64,000 nt of DNA from Duganella flavida (lineage in GTDB: Bacteria; Pseudomonadota; Gammaproteobacteria; Burkholderiales; Burkholderiaceae_D). Positions 7,926 to 16,241 of this stretch are shown in pieces. Position numbers and translations under genes: made by a program. Position 1 is the stretch's first letter. Each line of letters opens with the position of its first letter. The stretch covers positions 20,202 to 84,201 of the forward strand of contig NZ_WWCN01000024.1 of NCBI RefSeq assembly GCF_009857445.1, in the 5' to 3' direction. Under the pieces are notes generated by a model. The model was given only the letters and a program-made list of their open reading frames with translations, was not told the DNA's origin and made no database searches.

Positions 7926-9785
7926 ATGGATATGAAAAGCATGAAGCCGGCGACCGCACTGGGACTAGCGCTGGCGCTGCCCGATATTGAGCGCGTTGAT
8001 CTTGGCAGCGGCAGCTTCGTGCTGCGTTCGCGTACCCAACTACGGCCACATGTGCGCTGCGTTGGCGACTGGCTCGAACGCTGGGCACACGATACCCCAG
8101 ATACCGTCTTCTTGGCCGAGCGCGACGCAAGTGGCGAAGCCTGGCGGCGTCTGACGTATTGGGAAGTGCTGCAGAGCGTGGGGGGCATCGCTCAAGCGCT
8201 ACTGAATATGGGGCTGAGCAGTGCCGCGCCGGTGGTGATTTTGTCAGACAACAGCGTTGACGCTGCGTTGCTGAAATTGGCGGCCATGCATGTTGGCATT
8301 CCAGTAGCAATCCTGTCGTCAGCCTATACGCGCAGCACCAAGGATCATAGCAAGTTGTTTGGTCTGCTACGCCTGCTTGGGCCGGGGCTGATGTACGCGT
8401 CGGACGGCACCATCTATGGAAATGCGATGCGCGCCGCAGAAATCCGCTGCCCGCTGGTGTTCTCCGCAAATGCCGATGGCATGGGCATGGATTTCGGGCG
8501 GCTGCAATCCGTGCAGGAGACTGCCGAAGTGGCCAATGCATTCGCGCGCGTGACGCCCGATACGCACGCCAAATACTTGCTGACGTCTGGTTCCACGGGC
8601 GCACCGAAGGCTGTCATTAATACTCACCGCATGCTTTGCGCCAATCAGGAGGCGATTGCGCAGGTATGGCCATTCATTGAAGAGAAGCCTCCGGTGCTGC
8701 TGGACTGGCTACCGTGGAGTCACACCTTTGGCGCAAATCATAACTTCAATATGATCTTGCGCAACGGCGGCACGCTGTACATTGATGACGGCCGTCCGGT
8801 TCCTGGCATGATTGAGAAGTCGGTACGCAACCTGATGTCGGTGAAGCCGACACTCTATATGAACGTGCCCAAGGGCTTCGACGCCATGCTGCCCATGCTG
8901 GAGCAGGACGTCGAACTGGCCGCGCATCTGTTCTCGAATTTGGACGCTATCTTCTTCGCTGCCGCTGCCTTGCCAAAGCAAACATCGGAACGACTGAAGG
9001 CGCTGGCGAACAAACTCTGTGTGCGCCCTATGTTCTTCACCTCCGCGTGGGGTGCTACCGAAACTTCGCCACTGGTGACCAGCGTCCACTTCCAGACCGA
9101 CCATTCGGCCAACATCGGCCTTCCTGTGCCTGGAATGGAGCTGAAATTCGTTCCCAACGGCGACAAGCTCGAAATGAGAGTACGTGGCACCGGGGTCTTT
9201 CCAGGCTACCGTGGCGCGCCCGACCTGACTACCAAGGCTTTCGACGCCGAAGGCTACTACCTGATCGGCGATGCTGGCCGGCTGGTCGATCCGGATGATC
9301 CCAACGCAGGCGTTCTGTTCGATGGCCGTGTGTCCGAGGACTTCAAACTCACCACAGGCACCTGGGTTTCGGTGGGTACATTGCGTGTCGCGGCAGTAGG
9401 CGCCTTGTCGCCCCTGGTGCAAGACGCGGTGGTAACCGGCCACGGACGCGACGAGCTGGGGCTGCTGCTGTTCCCGTCACCTGCTATGCGCAGGCTGGCC
9501 GGCGACCAGGACGGAAACATGCCTGGTGAGCTGCTGGCGGGCCACCCCGCTGTGCGTGAACACATTGCGCAAGGGTTGGCGACTATGAACCAGGGTAAGG
9601 GTTCGGCATCTTCCGCCATGCGTGCAGCGATTTTGTCCGAACAGCCCGACCTGGGGCGGGGCGAGACCACCGATAAAGGCTATATCAACCAGCGCGCGGT
9701 GCTGGAACTGCGCGCGCATGAAGTGGAACGGTTGTACGGCGACGGCCCATCCGTTATCCGCCCGGCACACGCAGGGCAATCCTGA
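7926..9785 (+). CDS. AMP-forming acyl-CoA ligase, feruloyl-CoA-synthetase-like
   Basis: ANL-superfamily adenylating enzyme of 619 residues, predicted to activate a carboxylic acid to its CoA thioester. The ATP phosphate-binding motif LTSGSTGAPKAV is near residues 219-230, the adenine motif WGATETSP near 375, and the hinge region GYYLIGDAGRL near 440. The C-terminal lid is larger and more divergent than in short ligases, with no obvious canonical catalytic Lys motif, which fits the feruloyl-CoA synthase subgroup. It interrupts the otherwise standard lower pathway and may handle the acid released by the hydrolase or activate the starting substrate. Confidence 0.85.
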   Translation: MDMKSMKPATALGLALALPDIERVDLGSGSFVLRSRTQLRPHVRCVGDWLERWAHDTPDTVFLAERDASGEAWRRLTYWEVLQSVGGIAQALLNMGLSSAAPVVILSDNSVDAALLKLAAMHVGIPVAILSSAYTRSTKDHSKLFGLLRLLGPGLMYASDGTIYGNAMRAAEIRCPLVFSANADGMGMDFGRLQSVQETAEVANAFARVTPDTHAKYLLTSGSTGAPKAVINTHRMLCANQEAIAQVWPFIEEKPPVLLDWLPWSHTFGANHNFNMILRNGGTLYIDDGRPVPGMIEKSVRNLMSVKPTLYMNVPKGFDAMLPMLEQDVELAAHLFSNLDAIFFAAAALPKQTSERLKALANKLCVRPMFFTSAWGATETSPLVTSVHFQTDHSANIGLPVPGMELKFVPNGDKLEMRVRGTGVFPGYRGAPDLTTKAFDAEGYYLIGDAGRLVDPDDPNAGVLFDGRVSEDFKLTTGTWVSVGTLRVAAVGALSPLVQDAVVTGHGRDELGLLLFPSPAMRRLAGDQDGNMPGELLAGHPAVREHIAQGLATMNQGKGSASSAMRAAILSEQPDLGRGETTDKGYINQRAVLELRAHEVERLYGDGPSVIRPAHAGQS

Positions 9786-9809
9786 ACATCACACGAACGA
9801 GGAAGCGGT

Positions 9810-10778
9810 ATGGTTAAGAAAATCAAAGTTGCCATCATCGGCTCTGGAAACATCGGAACCGACTTGATGATTAAGGTGCTGCGCCACGGCGAGCATCTGG
9901 AAATGGGCGCCATGGTCGGCATCGACCCGGCATCGGACGGTCTGGCCCGCGCGGCGCGTATGGGCGTGGCAATTACTCATGAAGGCGTGGAAGGGCTTAC
10001 GCGCTTGCCGGTGTTCGAGGACATAGACATCGTGTTCGACGCCACCAGCGCATCAGCCCACGTGCGCAACGACAAGTTCCTTCGTGAGCTGCGCCCTGAC
10101 ATCCGCCTGGTCGACCTGACGCCGGCTGCGATTGGTCCCTACTGTGTTCCGGTGGTGAACCTGGATGACCATGTGAAAGCGCTGAACGTCAACATGGTCA
10201 CCTGCGGCGGCCAAGCCACCATACCCATCGTCGCTGCGGTGTCGCGTGTGGCTAAAGTCCACTACGGCGAAATCATTGCCTCTATCTCGAGTAAGTCGGC
10301 CGGTCCTGGTACTCGCGCCAATATCGACGAATTCACCGAAACCACCTCGATGGCAATCGAAGCAGTAGGCGGCGCCACCAAGGGCAAGGCCATCATCGTA
10401 CTGAACCCGGCCGAGCCGCCGCTGATTATGCGCGATACGGTCTACTGCCTCTCGGACCTGGCCGATGAAACTGCTATAGCTGCGTCCATCGAGCAGACCG
10501 TCGCAGCAGTGCGCAGCTACGTGCCAGGCTACCGCCTGAAGCAGCAAGTGCAGTTCGACCGCATCAGCCCAGACTCGCCGATTAACATCCCTGGCGTTGG
10601 AAGTCGCATGAGCGGTTTGAAAACCTCGGTGTTCCTGGAAGTGGAGGGCGCCGCCCACTATCTGCCAGCCTACGCAGGCAACCTGGACATCATGACCTCG
10701 GCCGCCAAGGCCTGTGCCGAGCGCATGGCACAAGACATCCTGGCAGCCCGCAGCATTCAATCCGGAGTAGCAGCATGA
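9810..10778 (+). CDS. dmpF: Acetaldehyde dehydrogenase, acetylating
   Basis: Converts the acetaldehyde released by the aldolase to acetyl-CoA with NAD and CoA. The 322 residues show the N-terminal Rossmann motif IIGSGNIGTDL (9-19), the catalytic Cys132 in MVTCGGQATIPI, and conserved SSKSAGPGTRANIDEFTETT. This agrees closely with DmpF/BphJ/MhpF in length and in the Cys position. Its stop overlaps the aldolase start (ATGA type), which fits the known channelling complex between the two enzymes. Confidence 0.95.
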   Translation: MVKKIKVAIIGSGNIGTDLMIKVLRHGEHLEMGAMVGIDPASDGLARAARMGVAITHEGVEGLTRLPVFEDIDIVFDATSASAHVRNDKFLRELRPDIRLVDLTPAAIGPYCVPVVNLDDHVKALNVNMVTCGGQATIPIVAAVSRVAKVHYGEIIASISSKSAGPGTRANIDEFTETTSMAIEAVGGATKGKAIIVLNPAEPPLIMRDTVYCLSDLADETAIAASIEQTVAAVRSYVPGYRLKQQVQFDRISPDSPINIPGVGSRMSGLKTSVFLEVEGAAHYLPAYAGNLDIMTSAAKACAERMAQDILAARSIQSGVAA

Positions 10779-11815
10779 AAAAGATATATATTTCCGATGT
10801 GACCCTGCGCGACGGCTCCCATGCCATCCGTCACCAGTACAGCGTGGCTCAGGTCCAGCAGATCGCCAAGGCATTGGACGAGGCCAAGGTCGACTCCATC
10901 GAAGTCGCCCACGGCGACGGACTGCGCGGCTCCAGCTTCAACTACGGCTTCGGCGCGCACACCGATCTGGAATGGATCGAGGCCGTGGCCGGCGTGGTCA
11001 AGCACTCCAAGGTCACCACTTTGCTCTTACCAGGTATCGGCACCATCCATGACCTGCGCCAGGCGTACGATGCTGGTGCGCGTATCGTGCGGGTGGCTAC
11101 GCACTGCACCGAGGCCGATATTTCTAAGCAGCACATCGAATACGCACGCAACCTCGGCATGGAAGCTGTCGGCTTCCTGATGATGAGCCACATGACTACC
11201 CCACAGCACCTGGCCGAACAAGCCAAGCTGATGGAAAGCTACGGCGCCACATGCTGCTACGTTGTCGATTCCGGCGGCGCACTGGGCATGAACGACGTGC
11301 GCGATCGCTTCCGCGCATTCAAGGATGTGCTCAAGTCTGAGACTCAGACTGGCATCCATGCACACCATAACTTGAGTCTGGGCGTGGCCAATTCCATCGT
11401 CGCAGTGGAAGAGGGCTGCGACCGTGTCGATGCTAGCTTGGCTGGTATGGGCGCTGGCGCCGGCAACGCGCCGCTGGAAGTGTTCATCGCAGCTGCTGAC
11501 CGCCTCGGCTGGGACCACGGCTGCGACCTGTACAAGTTGATGGACGCTGCGGACGATCTGGTCCGCCCGCTGCAGGACCGGCCGGTGCGGGTTGACCGCG
11601 AAACGCTGGCGCTGGGCTACGCGGGCGTGTATTCGAGCTTCCTGCGCCATGCCGAAGTGGCTGCAGGAAAATATGGCTTGAAGGCTGTCGATATCTTGGT
11701 CGAGCTGGGCCGTCGCCGCATGGTGGGCGGCCAAGAGGACATGATTGTGGACGTGGCGCTGGATCTGCTGCGGCAGGGCGTCGCGAAATCGACTGCGACT
11801 GGTACGGCGGGCTGA
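10775..11815 (+). CDS. dmpG: 4-hydroxy-2-oxovalerate aldolase
   Basis: Class II pyruvate aldolase (346 residues) cleaving 4-hydroxy-2-oxovalerate to pyruvate and acetaldehyde. Near-canonical segments include YISDVTLRDGSHAIRHQY at the start, HGDGLRGSSFNYGFG, RVATHCTEADISKQHIEYAR, the metal-binding HAHHNLS near residue 200, and DASLAGMGAGAGNAPLEV. The sequence resembles DmpG/BphI throughout. It overlaps the dehydrogenase gene by 4 bp and is followed 3 bp later by the reductase gene. Confidence 0.95.
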   Translation: MKKIYISDVTLRDGSHAIRHQYSVAQVQQIAKALDEAKVDSIEVAHGDGLRGSSFNYGFGAHTDLEWIEAVAGVVKHSKVTTLLLPGIGTIHDLRQAYDAGARIVRVATHCTEADISKQHIEYARNLGMEAVGFLMMSHMTTPQHLAEQAKLMESYGATCCYVVDSGGALGMNDVRDRFRAFKDVLKSETQTGIHAHHNLSLGVANSIVAVEEGCDRVDASLAGMGAGAGNAPLEVFIAAADRLGWDHGCDLYKLMDAADDLVRPLQDRPVRVDRETLALGYAGVYSSFLRHAEVAAGKYGLKAVDILVELGRRRMVGGQEDMIVDVALDLLRQGVAKSTATGTAG

Positions 11816-11818
11816 ATT

Positions 11819-12886
11819 ATGAGCGAGTACACCCTGACATTCGCACCAAATGGCGCGATGGTTCAATGCTCCCCGGGGAGTAGCCTGCTTGATTCTGCGC
11901 TGGCAGCTGGCTACTTCCCTCGCCATAGTTGCCGACGCGGGGAATGTAATGCTTGCGAAGCTCGGGTGCTGAGCGGTGAAGTGGCTTACCCGGAAGGTTT
12001 TAAACCCGAGGGTGTGAGAGATGGCCATATCCTAACCTGTCAAGCTCGCGCATGCAGCGACCTGGTCGTCGAGGCGCAGGAAGTCTCTGCCACACCGGGA
12101 CAACGCGTAGTACAAACAGGTGCCAGGGTGGTAGACGTCACGCGAGTCAGTGGAGACGTTACAGCTGTACGACTGCAAGTATCTCCTGGAACTGGCTTCG
12201 CCTTTGAGGCGGGCCAGTATGTCGATGTCGTTCTGCGTGATGGCGAACGCAGGAGCTACTCGATGGCAAACGCGCCAGACGCAGAAGGCATCATTGAGTG
12301 GCACGTGCGCGCACTTCCGCAGGGGCGCTTCTCGAATCATGTCTACCAGAAGCTCAAACCACGCGACATGCTTCGCATTGAAGGACCATTCGGCTCCTTC
12401 ATGCTGCAGCCTACCGAAGCGCCCATCATCCTGGTAGCGTCTGGAACTGGCTTCGCGCCTATTTGCGCAATGCTGAAAGCCCACGGTGAGCGCATTGCGC
12501 AGCGAGGTGCGGTGCTGTATTGGGGCGGCTACCGACTGACCGACCTGTATGCGCTAGATGAGATTGAAGTGCTATTGCAACGCTACCCTGGCTTGCGTTT
12601 CGTGCCAGTGCTGTCGGGCCCAGAGGCGGGGTGGGAGGGGCGCACTGGCTTCGTGCACGAGGCTGTGGCGCAGGACCACTTGGATCTGTCAGCGCATGAA
12701 GTGTACGCCTGTGGCAATCCGTTGATGGTAGACGCGGCGCGGCAAGTATTCGTTCGCGACAACGGTCTGAACGAGCACAACTTCTTCAGCGACGCCTTCA
12801 TCACGCGTCGCCTCTCCAGCCAGGAGATGGACCATAACTCTCCGGAGCCAAAGGCTTCCTCTCAGGGACAAGTCGAGCGGGTATAG
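11819..12886 (+). CDS. Ferredoxin-type FAD/NAD reductase of the ring-hydroxylating dioxygenase
   Basis: Electron-input component, 355 residues. An N-terminal plant-type [2Fe-2S] domain has Cys38, Cys43, Cys46 and Cys74 (CRRGECNAC and LTCQA). It is followed by a flavin domain with RSYSMAN near residue 140 and an NAD domain with VASGTGFAP near 205. The order 2Fe-2S, FAD, NAD is that of the CDP-6-deoxyglucoseen/phenol-hydroxylase-type reductases, unlike the glutathione-reductase-type partners of biphenyl dioxygenase. It is the last operon gene, 3 bp after the aldolase, and a hairpin follows at 12918. The basic C-terminal tail is unremarkable. Confidence 0.9.
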   Translation: MSEYTLTFAPNGAMVQCSPGSSLLDSALAAGYFPRHSCRRGECNACEARVLSGEVAYPEGFKPEGVRDGHILTCQARACSDLVVEAQEVSATPGQRVVQTGARVVDVTRVSGDVTAVRLQVSPGTGFAFEAGQYVDVVLRDGERRSYSMANAPDAEGIIEWHVRALPQGRFSNHVYQKLKPRDMLRIEGPFGSFMLQPTEAPIILVASGTGFAPICAMLKAHGERIAQRGAVLYWGGYRLTDLYALDEIEVLLQRYPGLRFVPVLSGPEAGWEGRTGFVHEAVAQDHLDLSAHEVYACGNPLMVDAARQVFVRDNGLNEHNFFSDAFITRRLSSQEMDHNSPEPKASSQGQVERV

Positions 12887-12917
12887 TCGGCACCGCAAAT
12901 TCCAGACCAAGCCCAAC

Positions 12918-12950
12918 GGGCTGAGCTCTATGCATTTCGGAGCTCAGCCC
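12918..12950 (+). terminator. Strong hairpin at the end of the first aromatic operon
   Basis: Perfect 11-bp stem GGGCTGAGCTC (12918-12928) pairing with 12940-12950, 11-nt loop, 31 bp after the reductase stop. No T-run follows, so it is a weak intrinsic terminator or an mRNA 3' stabiliser; its position supports the operon ending here. Confidence 0.6.
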
Positions 12951-13108
12951 TCGGCTGCCTTAAAATACAATAGCTCAGGTTTCGTCTGTCGGCGGCTACA
13001 ATCTGAGTTGGCGCGTTCGCCCTATCCGTTAACAACGGCGATCATGCGGTTGTCACGCCTTCGAGCTGCAGGATTACTCGACGTCATCGAAAACAAGAAA
13101 GAAAGCCA

Positions 13109-13744
13109 ATGAGAGACTGGAATCCCGAGAAAGTGTTGAGATCGCATGTCCGAAGCGCGGCTAAGCTTTGGCGAAAAGATGGCGGCTACTTAAATTTCAA
13201 GAATTCGACAAAATATGATGTCATTATTGATGGAAAGCCATACCCACCGAAGGCGATTTCGAGCATAGCCCATTTCCTGGCGACGAACAAAATTCTTCGG
13301 GCCGATGAATTTGTTGGTTCTAAAGAAGGGATATGGCATCGCCGTCTCAAGGACCTCGATTTTCAAATTCTATCGAAAGGAGAGCATGCGGATTTTTCTG
13401 AGCAAGTATCCTTGAGTTTGAAATTGCCACGTGCGACTCTTCAGCGAAAAGCTGCGATGGCCGCTAAACAGGCTCCTGCGAAAGTTCAAGTCCAAGTTAC
13501 ACGATACGTTCGTAGTCCGCATGTGGTTGCGGAACGCCTTCTAAGGGCGAATGGATATTGTGAGAGATGCCGGAAGCCTGCTCCGTTTAAGCGACTACGA
13601 GACAAAAAACCTTATCTTGAAGTCCACCATATTCAGTTGCTTTCGCAAGGAGGTCTTGATAGCGTAGAGAATACGCAGGCTCTCTGCCCCAACTGCCACA
13701 GCGAAGTACATGACCGACTGCGTATTGAAGGCTATGTCGAGTAA
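13109..13744 (+). CDS. HNH endonuclease with McrA-like C-terminus
   Basis: A 211-residue putative DNA endonuclease. The C-terminal 65 residues form a typical HNH/McrA domain: a zinc knuckle CERC near residue 151, the catalytic core LEVHHIQLLSQGG, the Asn of DSVENTQALCPNCHSEVH, and the second CPNC knuckle. The N-terminal part (YDVIIDGKPYPPKAISSIA) resembles the head region of ScoMcrA-like modification-dependent restriction proteins, a tentative comparison. The gene is visibly more AT-rich than the operon upstream, which suggests transfer. It is isolated, with no methylase or partner next to it, so a stand-alone type IV-like restriction role is possible but unproven. Confidence 0.8.
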   Translation: MRDWNPEKVLRSHVRSAAKLWRKDGGYLNFKNSTKYDVIIDGKPYPPKAISSIAHFLATNKILRADEFVGSKEGIWHRRLKDLDFQILSKGEHADFSEQVSLSLKLPRATLQRKAAMAAKQAPAKVQVQVTRYVRSPHVVAERLLRANGYCERCRKPAPFKRLRDKKPYLEVHHIQLLSQGGLDSVENTQALCPNCHSEVHDRLRIEGYVE

Positions 13745-13793
13745 ATTCAAGTTGCCTCCAGGGGCACGGTGCTTAAAGACCGTCTGACCAATT

Positions 13794-15806
13794 TTACGTT
13801 GTCAATTCAAGTGTTCGTGCTGCCTCTCGGACTGGTGCCTGGGGCGGCACTTCCATTTTCACAGTTGTGCCTTGACCCTCGCTCGCTTCAATGGCGATGG
13901 TCCCTCCGAGCACCCCGGTGACGATGTTGTAGACGATGTTCATACCCAGCCCTGTTCCCCCCTGACCCATCTTGGTAGTGAAAAACGGGTCGAATACACG
14001 GCGCAGCACGGCTTCCGACATGCCTGCTCCGTCGTCGCTGAATTTGATCTCAATCTGGCCATTAGTATCCATATGGGCGCTGATCGCAATGGCACCTTGG
14101 GTGCAGCCGGTGAATGCGTGGGCGAGCGCGTTGTTAATCAGGTTGCTAAAAACCTGATAAAGGCTACCCGGGTACGAATCCATCACTAGTCCTTCTGGAA
14201 CGACCAGGCTGGCTTTGCAATTGGCCCGCCGCAGTCTTGGCGCAAATGTCGCCAGCGTATCCTCGATCACGGCGAGCAGGTCAAACCGGCGGCGCTGATC
14301 GTTTGTCTGGTCGACCGCCACCTGCTTGAATGCTGTAATCAGCCCGGCAGCACGTTCGAGCGATCGCGTGATGAGCGTGCTGGCCATGTGGATCTCCTTG
14401 ACGTGTGCTTCTAGCAGCGAGCGCCGAAGGCTGCCATCGACAACTTGGCCTTCAAGCTCGACGAGGCGGTCAGCCAAAGTGGTGGCAGCCAATAGGCTGT
14501 TGCCAATCGGCGTATTGAGTTCATGCGCAACGCCTGCCACAAGCGAACCGAGCGACGCCATCTTCTCGGCCGAGATCAGGTCTTGCTGCGCACGCTTTAG
14601 GGTAACGAGCGCCTGCGACAATTCCACGTTGGCTGCTACCAGCTCGGCCGAGCGCTCCTGCACCCGCGACTCCAGTGTTACGTTTAGTTCGTGTAGCGCG
14701 CGCTTGGCATCAAGTTCCTCTGTCAGGTCGAGGAGGGCCCAGATCACTGCTGGTGAATCGTCAAGCGTGACTGAAGACGACCAGATTGCGACTTCACCCT
14801 GGCGCCCGGACAGCAGCTTCACCTTGGCGGTCTCGCCTTGGACTACGCCATCGCGCGCGAAGATGTCCCAAATTCGGGCACGTTCATCGGGATTCGCCCA
14901 GAATTCGATCTCCGAGCTGCGCTTGCCGATCAACTCAGTGGCCGACTTACCAAGCACGCGCGATAGCGTCAGATTGCTCGCAAGGGTTACTCCGTCGCCG
15001 TCGGTGACGATTAACGAAACTGGCGCGGTGTCGAACAGCACGCGAAATCGCACTTCCGACTCACCAAGCCTACGCTCGGCCTGATCCAGGTCGGCGATCC
15101 GCTGGCGTAGCGCAGAACTCATGGTGTTGAGTGAGCGCGAGAAAAAGTCGATTTCATCGTCGCCGCGCTCGGGTAGGCGTGCTTCGAAGTCGCCGTGAGC
15201 GAGCCGCACGGACTGCCTGGTCAGTGCCGTAAGCCGACGACCTAGGCTGGCCGAGAACGCATAACATATCAGTAGCCCCAGTCCCAGGCTGGCCAGAGCG
15301 ATCAGCCCCCCTTGCTGCAACACTAGTGCTTGTGCGGCGGACAAATCTGCAGTGGAGACGCCAAAGTACATCGTCCCGACTTGATTGTCTTCCAACAGCA
15401 ATGGCGCGCGAGCGTGCAGCACATCGTGGTCCAGCGTGCTTTGCACGCCGCCCATCTCGCTTACATCAGCTCCTGCAAACAAGGCATCCAAACTTGCCGG
15501 TTGCTGTCCCACGCTTAGTAACGCACGTCCGTTCGGGCCGAGGACGACGACATAACGAGCGAAGCTGTCGCGGGGATCCTTCAGCATCTCCTTCAGATAG
15601 GTGGTTAACTCTGGGAGCCGGCCCGTGCTCGCATAGGGTGTAAGTGATAGGTTCAGCGTTACCGCGTACTCATGGGCGACGCGGTATGCGTTCTTGCTCA
15701 CTGCATCATCCATCAGGCGTAAGCTGTTCGCAAGCAGCAGTCCGACTACTACGGCCTGGCCGGCACCGGAAATAAGCAGGAATTTGACCCGTAACGACAA
15801 CTTCAT
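13794..15806 (-). CDS. Membrane sensor histidine kinase with HAMP and PAS domains
   Basis: Inner-membrane two-component sensor of 670 residues. Order: TM helix at about 7-27, a periplasmic sensor of about 135 residues, TM at about 167-187, HAMP, PAS (about 250-370), coiled coil, then HisKA with the phosphoacceptor His near residue 427 in GVAHELNTPIGN. The ATPase domain shows N-box NLINNALAHAF, G1 DDGAGM, F-box FDPFFTTK and G2 GGTGLGMN. No response regulator is encoded nearby, so it is an orphan kinase here. It is the last gene of a minus-strand unit: porin, small PstS-like protein, then this kinase, 17 bp after the PstS-like stop, suggesting that it senses a ligand linked to those proteins. 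Confidence 0.9.
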   Translation of the reverse strand: MKLSLRVKFLLISGAGQAVVVGLLLANSLRLMDDAVSKNAYRVAHEYAVTLNLSLTPYASTGRLPELTTYLKEMLKDPRDSFARYVVVLGPNGRALLSVGQQPASLDALFAGADVSEMGGVQSTLDHDVLHARAPLLLEDNQVGTMYFGVSTADLSAAQALVLQQGGLIALASLGLGLLICYAFSASLGRRLTALTRQSVRLAHGDFEARLPERGDDEIDFFSRSLNTMSSALRQRIADLDQAERRLGESEVRFRVLFDTAPVSLIVTDGDGVTLASNLTLSRVLGKSATELIGKRSSEIEFWANPDERARIWDIFARDGVVQGETAKVKLLSGRQGEVAIWSSSVTLDDSPAVIWALLDLTEELDAKRALHELNVTLESRVQERSAELVAANVELSQALVTLKRAQQDLISAEKMASLGSLVAGVAHELNTPIGNSLLAATTLADRLVELEGQVVDGSLRRSLLEAHVKEIHMASTLITRSLERAAGLITAFKQVAVDQTNDQRRRFDLLAVIEDTLATFAPRLRRANCKASLVVPEGLVMDSYPGSLYQVFSNLINNALAHAFTGCTQGAIAISAHMDTNGQIEIKFSDDGAGMSEAVLRRVFDPFFTTKMGQGGTGLGMNIVYNIVTGVLGGTIAIEASEGQGTTVKMEVPPQAPVREAARTLELTT

Positions 15807-15823
15807 GCATGGACCTCCATAGC

Positions 15824-16231
15824 CTAAGGCAGAGTCAAGATAACCTTGACCGTGTCGTCGACGTCCGATTTTTCGATGTAGCCGATGGCCTTTGGATCAG
15901 CGGCGACCGCTCTCTTGACCTCAGCGCTGTTAGCGTATTGCTTGGGCGGTGTGGCCTTGCCCGTAAAGACCAACTTGGCCCAGATAGCCTTGACTTGGCC
16001 GGCATCCATATCAGCAATCTTCCGATAGAAATCGGCGCGGATGGCCGCGCTCTCCGGTTGGTCGACGGCCCTGAATATCGACGATTTTCCAAGGAAAAAC
16101 TGGGCTGCCTGATCGGAAAACATACGCGTAGCCGGGTTTTTCTGGTTGACGATGACTACCGTTTCGGCGGCAGTTAGCGGCGCAGCTGTGGCCAACGCGG
16201 CTGTGATCGTTGCACAAATGAGCTGGTTCAT
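15824..16231 (-). CDS. Small PstS-like periplasmic binding protein (copy 1)
   Basis: A 135-residue exported protein with a signal peptide (residues 1-21, ending PLTAAE). The mature part resembles a single lobe of a PstS/phosphate-type binding protein: VVIVNQKNPATRMFSDQAAQFFLGK, KAIWAKLVFTGKATPP, AVAADPKAIGYIEKSDVD. Full PstS proteins are about 340 residues, so this is a minimal version. The start at 16231 gives a clean signal peptide. Two closer paralogues lie at 22086 and 23950. It is 10 bp downstream of the porin gene and 17 bp upstream of the histidine kinase gene in transcription order. The ligand is unknown; phosphate is only a family-based guess. Confidence 0.75.
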   Translation of the reverse strand: MNQLICATITAALATAAPLTAAETVVIVNQKNPATRMFSDQAAQFFLGKSSIFRAVDQPESAAIRADFYRKIADMDAGQVKAIWAKLVFTGKATPPKQYANSAEVKRAVAADPKAIGYIEKSDVDDTVKVILTLP

Positions 16232-16241
16232 CGCGGCCTCA

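Noticed and set aside
12930..13112. 60-codon plus-strand frame before the HNH gene
   Set aside because: Starts inside the operon-end hairpin and has no recognisable protein features, although its stop overlaps the HNH start.
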